A stretch of 64,000 nt of DNA, taken from the NCBI GenBank assembly GCA_963778945.1, contig CAVZWL010000008.1, forward strand, positions 124,001 through 188,000, read 5' to 3'. Position 1 is the first letter of the stretch. The number at the start of each line of letters is the position of its first letter. The stretch is from Fen-1254 sp963778945. GTDB taxonomy: Bacteria > Bacteroidota > Ignavibacteria > UBA10030. The notes under the pieces were generated by a model. That model was not told the DNA's origin, did not search any database, and worked only from the letters and a program-made list of their open reading frames with translations. Both the position numbers and the translations under genes were made by a program. This document shows positions 10,169 through 19,378 of the stretch, piece after piece.

Positions 10169-10657
10169 CTATTGAGAGACGGTGACCGTTATCGTTCCGG
10201 AGTAGGAACCGGACGCCTGATTGGATGCGGTTGTCACCGATCCGCCCACAAAAATATAGAGATATCCAATTGTAGAAGTGTTTGCCAGTACCGGTCGAAT
10301 AATCCGTAAAGAGCGATGTGCCGGTTGTATACGAACTCGTCGTATTGGTTCGCGGATAGACATTGGCATTGAACGTCATCGTGTTCGAACCGTTTTTGAG
10401 CGCAGTCGGATAGCTAATGATGACCGATAGTCGACGTGCTTGCCGCGCCATAGACCATAAACTCCGCAGCATTCGACGAATTGGAAGCAATCGGATGAAG
10501 TTGCACCCTGTGTAACGGTCCCGAAAGTCAGATCGGAATTTCGCGTTACGGTAAGCATAGTGGTCATATTTGCAGTGACGTTTGCCGTCGCGCTTGCCGA
10601 TTGTGCAAGAGCAAGCGTTGAAAATGAACAGAGCATTACAAACAGACAGGTTTTCAT
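10169..10657 (-). CDS. DUF4402-type major pilin candidate (frameshifted)
   Basis: Merged length about 163 residues. The N-terminus has a signal peptide (MKTCLFVMLCSFSTLALAQS) then SATANVTANMTTMLTVTRNS and LTFGTVTQGATS, the standard front of DUF4402 proteins. The middle (ALKNGSNTMTFNANVYPR) and the end (YLYIFVGGSVTTASNQASGS, then YSGTITVTVSQ) also match but lie in other frames, so at least two indels interrupt the gene, near 10490-10510 and 10290. GGGGG precedes the start. DUF4402 domains are pilin-like subunits assembled by chaperone-usher systems. The order pilin, usher, subunit, chaperone is typical of such operons. Confidence 0.75.
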
Positions 10658-10741
10658 GGTATCCCCCTTTTTTAGAATAGTGTTTTTATGATAGTGTGAG
10701 TGTGAAGCTTCGGATGATAATATTAAATCGGAATCGAATTG

Positions 10742-12330
10742 TCAACACATAAACAGGGGATGGATGCGACAGAGCGGGATTTTGAGAAGGTTACTTCGGA
10801 CTTTCGGCGGAACCGGATACGGCGAACGATTAATTTTATAGATCGTCCACTCTTTGTTTGAAAACACTATTTCTCCGGAAGCTTCAGCAGAACTGCCGAA
10901 CGACAGCGGTGTTTCGAAAACCAGATACCGATACCGCTGTGCTGCCGGCGCTCTTCAAATCGACCGGGATTGCTGCGTCGAGAATGCTTCGTTCCGGTTC
11001 GTATGGATCCGGACCGGAATTCAGAACAAACCGCTCCGGCTCGTTTGAAACGACAAGCAGGTCGAGATAATCCCATTTTCTCGTATCGATCAAAATTTTA
11101 TCTCCCGGTTCGAGCAGACGGCCGATACACAGTGCGTAAAAAGATGCCTGCATCGTAACGGGTTTTCGTAAAGAGAAACCTTATGTGTCATCCATGCAAG
11201 CTGACACAAGAACATAAAAATGATGATGAGAACGACGGCCGCCTTTTGGCTGTTTTTTTGAAACCGTTCCTGCAGTCCGATAAGCCGGAACGCGGTAAAC
11301 GGAAGCAAAAGGCAGCTCCATAAAACCGCAATTCTCCATGGATTGTGCGTTGTAAATTTCACGCCTGCCAGTCCGGCGCGCCGCAAAAACGATCATCGCA
11401 ATTGCCGGCAGCAATATAAACCTGCGAAGTTGTTTGTCCTTTTTGAAAAATCCGATCACCGGCAGCATTCCTATCAGATTGAGCGATACGCCGTTTTGAA
11501 CGATAAACTGTGTTGCGGGATTGCGCCAGATGAGTTTAAGAAACGTTTTCGGAGCAACATGGCTGTACCGCTGGCTGTGCGAGGAAACAAACACAAGGAA
11601 AACATGATAATCACGGTATGAATCGATGATCCAGTAAACCGGAAAAGCACAGGTCAGAAGCAGACAAGCGGACCGAGCCACCATCGCGTGAAAATCGTTT
11701 TTCGCGATTCCGAATCGAATGACAAGCAGGAGCAGAAAGACAAAAACAAAAATCCAGGATTCATAACGGATTGTTGTTCCCAGCGCAGCACATGCCGAAG
11801 CTGCAAGAAGAGCGGAAGGCCTTGCAGAACGAATCCATCGCATATAAAAAACCATCGCAAAAACGATGAATGTAATACATTCTATTTCAGTCAGCGGCAC
11901 AACACTCAGGACGACGAGCGGCCCGAAAACAACGGACAGAAAAGCCGTCAGAACCGTTACGCTTCGCCGGTGAAATAATTCGCGTGCAAGAGCTATTAAT
12001 CCGGAAAGTGATGCAAGTCCGAAGAATGAATGAGATTATTCTCGGTACGGCAAAATAATTGTTGTAGAGCGATAAGCCGGCGGCAACAAGCACGCGATGC
12101 AGCGGAAGCCAGACATTCGACTGCGGTTTTCCGCTACGCATCCAGGCGATTGTGTCGAGCGTTCTGCCCGACTCGTCTCCGGAAATGCCGTAGAGTCCGC
12201 AGTAAAAAAGAACGGCATGAAGAGCCGCGGCGGACAGAATTGCAAGCACGACAGCAAGAATTGCACGCCGCCGTTCCGGCTCCCGCCCGGGGCGCGCGTT
12301 CGAAGTTTCCTGTGAAAAAAATAAATTCAT
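10742..12330 (-). CDS. GT39/ArnT-like membrane glycosyltransferase (frameshifted)
   Basis: About 529 residues once at least three frames are merged (near 12030-11900, 11390-11150 and 10910). The N-terminal part has a hydrophobic helix followed by LYGISGDESGRTLDTIAWMR and then VWLPLHRVLVAAGLSLY, which fits the first periplasmic loop of dolichyl-phosphate-mannose-type transferases, where an acidic residue after helix 1 is catalytic. Many helices follow (ALLAASACAALGTTIRYESW, FVFVFLLLLVI, and others). The soluble end is YLDLLVVSNEPERFVLNSGP then FETPLSFGSSAEASGE, with stop at 10742. These enzymes use polyprenyl-linked sugars on the outer face of the inner membrane. It may glycosylate the pilus or a surface polymer, but this is only context. 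Confidence 0.6.
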
Positions 12331-12339
12331 GGAAGGGAA

Positions 12340-13375
12340 TTATTTGGAATCGCGTGCATATTTATCTGCACGGAGAATAAACTGCAGAGAAATCCGGTGC
12401 GTATCGCCCAGGTTGTCGTTCGGGCCGAAACGTGCAAAAGAATAATCGATGTCGAGTTTATTCAAATGGATTCCCGCACCGAGCGTCAATTGTTTCACAT
12501 CGCTGTAGCCGATCCGCAGCGCAAGCGTTTTTTTATATTCATACTCCAGCCCCTCGTGCGGGTCGAAGCTTACAGGCCCCAGATAGTGCAATCGAGGCTG
12601 TCTGCCGGTTTTCAAACCGGACATCGACATCGACCGTCGGAGAAAATCGCCCGCTGAGGAAATCGAAACTGTACGCCGTGCCGAGCTTCAGCGTCGGCGA
12701 AACAAGTTCGTTCGTTCCGGTCGACCATGCGACCAGCGTCGTCGTAATATCCTGTGCATTCATGCCGAACGACCAGCGGTCTGTCGGGGTATACAGCGCT
12801 CCGAAATCGAAACCGATTCCCGTGGCGGATGCATCGGCAATCGATTCGTGGATAATCTTTGCATTGATGCCGTACGAAATATTTTCCGAATACTTCTGAG
12901 CATAAGAAAAATAGACAGCCCAATTCGCCGAATTGAAATATGTAATCTGGCTGTAATCAAGCTGGCTGAAATTCAACAATTGACCCGGCGGCAGCGGATT
13001 GCCGTTTGCATCGAGTCCTGCTGTTTGCGTATTGGCAATGCCGTCCACTCCCAGCCGCATAATGCTGAGTCCGAGCGTAGCATCGGTTCCGTACGGAATG
13101 GCCACCGCCGCATAATCGTAGTTCACCAGACCCGCATAACGCTCATCGTGCATGAGAATCAATTCCGGATAATCGATCCTTGTCAGTGCGGCAGGATTCC
13201 AATATCCTGCAGTAGCATCGTTGACAAGTGCTGCCTGCGCCCCTCCTAAAGCCATAGCTCTCCCTCCGACTCCGAGGGAAAGAAATTCCCCGGCATATTT
13301 TGCAATTTCCTGCGCCTCAGCAGCAGAAGCGAGAAACAGCAGCAGCATGATAAGACGAAACCGTTTCATATTCAC
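12340..13375 (-). CDS. PorV/PorQ-family outer-membrane beta-barrel (one frameshift)
   Basis: About 345 residues merged. A signal peptide (FRLIMLLLFLASAAEAQ) is followed by the family hallmark YAGEFLSLGVGGRAMALGGA and DATAGYWNPAAL, then barrel repeats. The first frame fails after VDVDVRFENRQTAS near 12620; the adjoining frame supplies LHYLGPVSFDPHEGLEYEYK and the end QFILRADKYARDSK. The family is FadL-like; PorV serves type IX secretion in Bacteroidota, but many members are uncharacterised and no other Por gene is here. The longest frame opens with GTG at 13375; ATG at 13369 is the likelier start. It stands 10 bases before the glycosyltransferase, probably in one transcript. A terminator hairpin sits directly before its start. 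Confidence 0.82.
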
Positions 13376-13381
13376 CGATCA

Positions 13382-13411
13382 TAAAAAAACCCGACAACGC
13401 ATGCCGGGTTT
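13382..13411 (-). terminator. Rho-independent terminator just before the PorV-like gene
   Basis: Read on the minus strand, AAACCCG and CGGGTTT pair around an 11-base loop and a run of seven Ts follows. It lies downstream of dnaX and only about 12 bases before the ATG of the PorV-like gene, so it could end the dnaX transcript or act as an attenuator in a leader. Confidence 0.65.
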
Positions 13412-13430
13412 ACTTTCTTCACCGCAGAGC

Positions 13431-13487
13431 ATTGTTAGAGATCACTTGTTCATGTCACACACGACTATTGCACAACTCTCTAACAAT
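13431..13487 (-). promoter_or_regulatory. Inverted repeat in the dnaX/PorV spacer
   Basis: An exact 11-base inverted repeat (ATTGTTAGAGA / TCTCTAACAAT) encloses 35 bases. With the terminator at 13382-13411 it forms a two-hairpin block of about 110 bases lying between dnaX and the PorV-like gene. I do not recognise a known riboswitch or small RNA in it. Confidence 0.4.
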
Positions 13488-13550
13488 TCTCGATCCAGTT
13501 TTCCTCTTTTCTTCCTCTAAAGTAGATGATTCCTTTTCAAAAATCAAGCG

Positions 13551-15332
13551 TCACTCCATGCGTTCTGCGTCGAGTTCCCGTTTTAAAAGCTGAAGCACGG
13601 GATGTTCGACTTCCTGACGTGCTCCGTTTTTTTCGATTTTTCCCTCCGGCGCGGCATCCGGCGTTTTTCTTTCTCTTGGAAACGGCATCGGAATGCGCAT
13701 GCAGTACGGGTTCGACGACGACATGTTTTCCGGAAACCTGGCGGAATTTTTCAGATAAAAATTCTTTATGGCGCTTGAGTGAAGAAAAACTATAATCGTC
13801 TGTGCACGCAATACGCAGGAATCCGTTGTTCACATCCATAATCTGCGCTTCACGCAGCGACGTTCCCACGGCGATTTTTTCCTGAGCGACATTGTTGACG
13901 AAATTTTTCCAATGCTCAAGAACGTCTTCCTTTGTCATTGTCATGGAATGAGGCGCCGGCTGGACAGCAGGCCGGATCTGGGACATCGGAGCGAAAATGG
14001 ACGGCGAAGTCCGCGGGATGCCTGCCAGACGGGCTAAATCCGTTCCGATAAGAGAAGAGTAGGAATGCGCCGATTTGCTCTTGAGATATCCGGCCGTTGC
14101 TTCGCCCCGAATCTGCAGCTCCGCCGAAGAGAGCGGCACGGGCGCCTGAACAGCCGTCAAAGAAGTAAAGGAAGGAACGGTTCCGTTTTCAAGTTTTTTT
14201 TTCAGATCGTCGAACCGCTGCAGGAGATCCGTCAGGTTTTGCGATCCCTCCATGGAAACCATCTGCAGGAGCGCCGCCTCGAGGCGGATACCTGGGCTGC
14301 GCCGCCCAGCGGAGTGATTGTTCAAGCTCGTTGGTTTGTTTGATATACCGCAGAAGATCGGCTTCCGGAAATTTTTTCCCTTCCGATTCGTACCGCTGTT
14401 TCATCTGCTCGGAACCTTCCACAAGCTGCGTCGAGCCGGTGGCATGAACGACAAGAAGATTCCTAAAATGCTCCGCAAGCCCGCCGGTGAATTCCCGCAG
14501 ATCGTATCCTTTTTTCATGATCTCGTCGACAAGGGCGACCGCGGCTCCCGCATTTTTCGTTTTCAGGAATTCCGTCACCTGGAAATACAAATCCAGATCG
14601 ACCACGTTGAAAGCTTTCAGCAAATCCGAAGCCTTGAATGTCGTTTCCGCAAAACGCGCGGACTTGATCGAAAATACTTTCCGAATCGCGCAGCGAACCG
14701 TCCGCCCGTTTTGCAATGATCATCAGCGATTCGTCGTCGATCGTTATCTGTTCCGCTTTTGCAATCGTGGAAAGCGTCTTGATAATTTCGTCTACGGCAA
14801 TCCGCCGGAAATCGAATCTCTGACAGCGGGAAAGGATCGTCATCGGTACTTTGTGCACTTCCGTCGTTGCAAAGATAAAGACAACGTGCGACGGAGGTTC
14901 TTCCAGAGTTTTCAGAAGCGCATTGAACGCTTCTTTAGTAAGCATGTGCACTTCATCGATAACATATATTTTATATTTTCCGTGCGCCGGTGCATAGCGG
15001 ACGGAATCGCGCAGGTTGCGGATTTCATCGACGCCCCGGTTGGATGCGCCGTCGATCTCAATCACATCCATGCTGCGCCCGTCGATAATTTCTTTGCAGA
15101 TATCGCACGTATTATCCGGATTCTGATTGACCGGAGCGGAGCAGTTCAATGCACGGGCTAATATTCTTGCCGTTGTGGTCTTGCCGCAGCCGCGCGTGCC
15201 GCTGAACAAATATGCATGTGCCACACGGTTGGAGGCAATGGCGTTGCGCAAAGTGCTCGTCACATGCCCCTGACCGACGACATCGTCGAATATCATGGGG
15301 CGCCATTTTCGAGCCGTTACTTGATAATCCAT
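13551..15332 (-). CDS. dnaX: DNA polymerase III subunit gamma/tau (three frameshifts)
   Basis: About 594 residues merged. It is the clamp-loader ATPase of the replisome. The start MDYQVTARKWRPMIFDDVVG is canonical; Walker A is GTRGCGKTTTARIL, the zinc-binding cysteines lie in CSAPVNQNPDNTCDIC, Walker B/DEAH-like text is YVIDEVHMLTKEAFNALLKT, and sensor 1 is ATTEVHKVPMTILSRC. The frame shifts near 14650 (to ASDLLKAFNVVDLDLYFQ), near 14298 (to LEAALLQMVSMEG) and near 13690 (to PFPRERKTPDAAPEG, ending LLKRELDAERME). dnaX is normally essential, so these are best read as sequence errors. None is at the position of the E. coli programmed frameshift (about codon 430). Confidence 0.93.
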
Positions 15333-15536
15333 ACTTAAGAATGAAGAATTAAGAATTTAGAATTCAGAATAAAGAATGAAGAATTTTGACGCCTTGATTA
15401 AAAAATGCTTCTACAACAATACAGAACTTGGCAGTCAGAATCCAGAGATTTTTAATATTTTTATTTTTATATAAGCGCATTGTAGCCGCGACGGGTCGTC
15501 GCGGGATCATCCGCGGCTGCAATAACAATTTCTCCG
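15333..15536. repeat. Spacer with A-rich repeats and a GTAGCCGCG palindrome
   Basis: 204 bases between lon and dnaX. The dnaX-proximal part repeats AAGAAT/GAAGAAT/AGAATT motifs. At 15481-15522 there is a palindromic unit starting TGTAGCCGCGAC and ending CCGCGGCTGCA, a relative of the units at 18183-18360. No gene or RNA is recognised. Confidence 0.5.
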
Positions 15537-17938
15537 TCAGCGCTTTTTGCTTTTTTTCTTTTTTCCAAACACGTACGGCAGAGCGTCTTCTATCGTTTCA
15601 ATCGGAATGATGGCAAGGTCTTTTTTCGCTTCTTCCGCAATTTCGGTCAGATCCTTGACATTCTCTTTCGGAATGAGCACCGTCTTAATGCCGCTCCTTT
15701 TTGCTGCAAGCAGTTTTTCATTCAGGCCGCCGATGGGCAGCACATTGCCGCGGAGCGTTATTTCTCCGGTCATAGCAACGTCGTTCCGCGCGGGACGGTT
15801 CCCTGCGGCAGAGACAATGGCCATGGCCATTGTAATTCCGGCGGAAGGGCCGTCTTTCGGAATCGCGCCTTCGGGCAAATGGATATGAATTTCTTTTCCC
15901 TTATTAAATTCCGGTGAAAGGCCGAACGTCCGCGAGTTCGAGCGGATATAACTCAATGCCGCCTGCGCCGATTCCTTCATAACATCGCCCAGCTGACCGG
16001 TCAGCGTCAGGCGTTCCGCTCCGCGCATAATGGTCACATCCACGCTCAGTATATCGCCGCCGACGCTGGTCCACGCCAGGCCGGTAACGGAACCGATGCG
16101 TGGCTGCCGTTCCGCCGCCTTTGTCCGGAATTTAGGCACGCCCAAGATATTTCTCTATATTTGCTCGCAGTGACTCGCAATGACATTTTTTGTTTTCTTA
16201 GCGCTGCCTTTCTTCTGATCGGCAAGCACCATTTCTTTTGCAACTTTGCGGCAGATGGTCGCAATTTCACGCTCGAGGTTCCGGACTCCCGACTCCCGCG
16301 TATATTCGTTGATGATGCGCAGTATCGCATCGTCGTCCAGCCGGAAATATTCCGGCTTCAGGCCGTGTTCGGCAAGCTGCTTGGCAAGAATATGCCGCCG
16401 TGCGATTTCCTTTTTTTCATGATCGAGATATCCGGGAAGTTCTATCACTTCCATCCGGTCCTGCAGAGGAAGCGGAATAGCATAACGCACATTCGCCGTT
16501 GTGATGAACATGACCTTGGAGAGATCGTAATCGATATCGAGATAATGATCGTTGAAAGCCGTGTTTTGTTCCGGATCCAGAACTTCCAGAAGCGCCGAAG
16601 ACGGATCGCCCCGGAAATCTGCGCTCATCTTGTCTACTTCATCCATAAGTATCACGGGATTCACAACGCCTGCGCGCTTCATCGACTGAATTATTTTTCC
16701 CGGCATCGAGCCGATATACGTTCTTCGATGACCGCGAATTTCCGCTTCATCCCGGATGCCGCCGAGCGACATGCGGACAAATTTTCTTCCCAGCGCGCGC
16801 GCAATCGATTTGGCCAGAGACGTTTTGCCTACTCCGGGAGGGCCTACAAAACAAAGAATCTGTCCGCGCATTTCCTTGACTAAAGTCAGAACGGCGATAT
16901 GCTCCAGTATGCGTTCTTTCGGTTTATCCAGGCCGTAGTGATCGGCATTGAGAATATTTTTCACATGGTCGACATTCAGGTCGTCCTTGGTCCGCTTCTG
17001 CCACGGAACGGCGACCATCCAATCCAGATAATTCCGTCCCACGGAAAATTCCGGCGACATCGGAGGTGTTTTTCGGAGTTTGTTGAACTCCTCCATCGCC
17101 TTTTCTTCGATCTCCTTCGGCATCCTTGCTGACTTTTAATTGTTCTTTCAGCTTTGAAAGTTCCGGCGATGCCTCGTCGTCTCCAAGTTCATCCTGAAGA
17201 ATTTTTATCTGTTCCTGAATAAAATATTTGCGCTGTGATTTTTGAATATTGTCCTGCACCTTCGTGTCGATGTCCCGTTCTATTTTTAGGATATCGATTT
17301 CGGTCGTCAGGATTTTGGAAAGATCGTACAACTGATCCCGAAGATTTGTGGTCTGGAGAATCCGCTGCTTGGTTTCCACGCCCTGCACGAGATTGGACGC
17401 AATGTAAAACATTTTACGCTGCGGTTCTTTGATGCCGTCGTACGCCATGAGCGCTTCCGGCGGGAATATTCCGGTTCAGGCGCACATATTCTGCAAAGAG
17501 AGAAGAAACGTGGCGGACAAGGGCTTCAATTTCGCGGCCTGCAGGCGCGTCGGAGCGGTTGATGACAATTTCCGCTTCAAGAAAATTGTCATTCGGTATG
17601 AATTTTTTAATTGTCGCCTGAGCTACGCCGTCCACGAGTATTTTCATCAAGCCGTTGGGAAGCTTGAGCATCTGCAGAATCTTTGCAACGGTGCCTTCCC
17701 GGAAAATATCGTCTTCCCCCGGTTCATCGACGGTTGAGTTTTTCTGCACGACGAGAAGTATATTTTTTCCGCGATCGAGCGCCGCATTGGCGGCGCGCAG
17801 AGATGTTTCCCGTCCTACGAGGACGGGAAAAATCATATACGGATACACGACCACATCCCGCAGAGGCAGAACGGGAAGGATCGCAGGAATTTCATCCAGC
17901 GTTTCGATTTGCTGGGGACTCTTCGTGTTTTCATCCAT
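15537..17938 (-). CDS. lon: ATP-dependent protease LonA (frameshifted)
   Basis: About 800 residues merged, the usual LonA length. The N-terminal LAN domain begins near LPVLPLRDVVVYPYMIFPVL. The AAA+ module has Walker A GPPGVGKTSLAKS and Walker B VILMDEVDKMS, with GGIRDEAEIRGHRRTYIGSM between. The protease domain holds the catalytic Ser in PKDGPSAGITMA and Lys in GGLNEKLLAAKRSG. It degrades misfolded and regulatory proteins in the cytoplasm. Frames break near 17450, 17125 and 16160-16140. At the last site the text for LGVPKFR has one extra G in a short G run, a typical homopolymer error, and a second indel lies just before it. Start ATG at 17938 has AAGGA 9 bases upstream. Confidence 0.93.
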
Positions 17939-18070
17939 ACAGGTAAAATCCTTGAAATACGAAAGTCCGGTTCCGAACGAATAACTGCGGAAAGAGGACT
18001 AATAAAAATCAATTCATTATTCTAATGTACCGATGATTTGTAGGAGAGTCAATTAATAAGGAATGGTCGG

Positions 18071-18112
18071 TAAATAGTAAACAGTAAATAGTAAATAGTA
18101 AATTGTAAATAG
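18071..18112. repeat. Heptamer tandem repeat, six copies
   Basis: Six tandem copies of TAAATAG (two with one change: TAAACAG, TAAATTG) upstream of lon. The period is 7 bases, in non-coding sequence. Confidence 0.9.
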
Positions 18113-18182
18113 AAATATTTGTGGAATTTAGTTCGTAGTGCTTGGTTCGTAGTTCTTAGTTTGAAAGCTAAATAAATCACAT

Positions 18183-18360
18183 TGTAGCCGCGACCGCTGG
18201 TCGCGGATCCTCCCGACGTCACCGACGTCGGCTACAAAGAATTGCCGCGGATCCTCCCGACATCACCGATGTCGGCTACAGAGAATCGTTGCAGACACCT
18301 CCGACACCAGCGATATTCTCCCTGTAGCCGCGACCGCTGGTCGCGGATGCTTTCGACGTC
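18183..18360. repeat. Cluster of GTAGCCGCG palindromic repeats
   Basis: Three related palindromic units: 18183-18236, 18241-18280 and 18322-18360. Units 1 and 3 start TGTAGCCGCGACCGCTGGTC and can fold as CCGCGACC/GGTCGCGG; the second half CGACGTC-ACC-GACGTCGG or its variant folds again and ends GGCTACA. A fourth relative lies at 15481-15522. They fill most of the lon upstream region. Unit 3 runs into the stop codon of the exported-protein gene at 18358. Confidence 0.8.
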
Positions 18361-18909
18361 AATTCACATAAATCCACAGCCGGGAATCTTTTTCCATATC
18401 GCGGATATACAGCACGCCGCCCTGATCGAACACGGATTCGCATCCTGTCGACGTCATTGTCGAAATCTTTCGATCCGATCATCGCCAGAACGATGCCCAC
18501 CGCTTCAATCGATTTCACGCGCATTTTGAGAAACCTTCGTCTCGCCTCCCCTGTCGGAGCTTTCCATAAAAAGGCGGTTATTCATATCGGAGCTTTCTTT
18601 CATTTCCTGATCGAACTTTCCGCCGTAAACTTTTGTCTCGCTGTTATCTGAGCTGTCCTTTATCCGCATCACAGATCCGTCCCGGTATGTTTCCATGAGC
18701 GATTTGTAGGATATTTTCACGCCGTTGATATCGAAATTTCCGTCATCGCCGGCGAAAAACTTTACCAAAGGAACGGAAACCGCGATCTTTTGGACTTGCT
18801 CGCCGTTTATTGACTTGACGATCCAGATACATTTTGTCTGCGCAGCCGCCTGATGGAATACGGCAGCCGTCAGCATAATAGCCGAAAGTATTATAATATT
18901 GCGTCTCAT
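18358..18909 (-). CDS. Small exported protein of unknown function (frameshifted)
   Basis: About 184 residues merged. A signal peptide (MRRNIIILSAIMLTAAVFHQ...) is followed by KCIWIVKSINGEQVQKIAVS and PLVKFFAGDDGNFDINGVKI. The frame is interrupted near 18520 (to RVKSIEAVGIVLAMIGSKDF) and near 18440 (to VFDQGGVLYIRDMEKDSRLW, ending IYVN). I do not recognise the family. The body reads like a compact periplasmic or cell-surface domain with a short low-complexity region (NSETKVYGG, GGETKVS, both rich in Ser and Asp nearby). Confidence 0.6.
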
Positions 18910-19109
18910 GAGATACCTCCTGTTTAATCCCGTTGATCTTATAAGTTATTCATCGAAAAATTGGACTCGCAAAATCTTACGAATTCGGCAGGAAGAAAGT
19001 TTCAAAATTGAGTTTATGAGGACAAACGAACTACGATAAGCGGCCGACAAAACACCGTGCAATATACCCCAAACAGGGGAACGACCAATGAAATTAATCT
19101 TTGAACTTC

Positions 19110-19138
19110 TTGCATGTTACTGAGGAGTTTAATATAAT
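19110..19138 (+). promoter_or_regulatory. Sigma70-like promoter for the Rhs gene
   Basis: TTGCAT (19110-19115) and TATAAT (19133-19138) are separated by exactly 17 bases. The Rhs gene starts at 19379, leaving a leader of about 230 bases that contains no convincing gene. AAGGGGGA just before 19379 is the ribosome site. Confidence 0.55.
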
Positions 19139-19378
19139 ACCATCAGGTCTGCACAGGAGAATCAAGGTTTGGGGAAAATCGCAGACTGATCATTCAAGTT
19201 TTTTATTTTTTTCATACTGGCTGTCGGATTTCTATGCCGCATCTGCACGGCATGGTGATGCACTGGTTCTTATACGGATCCAGTCGTCATTTCCCGGCTG
19301 CCGGATTGAACTATCCAACACTGCTCAATAAAGGGGCAGATGAAATAAATTCTAGCGCAACATTCATAAGGGGGATTT

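Noticed and set aside
14640..14660. Programmed ribosomal frameshift in dnaX
   Set aside because: The break is near codon 228, inside the ATPase module, not after domain III as in known dnaX frameshifting, and two more breaks follow. Base errors explain all three.
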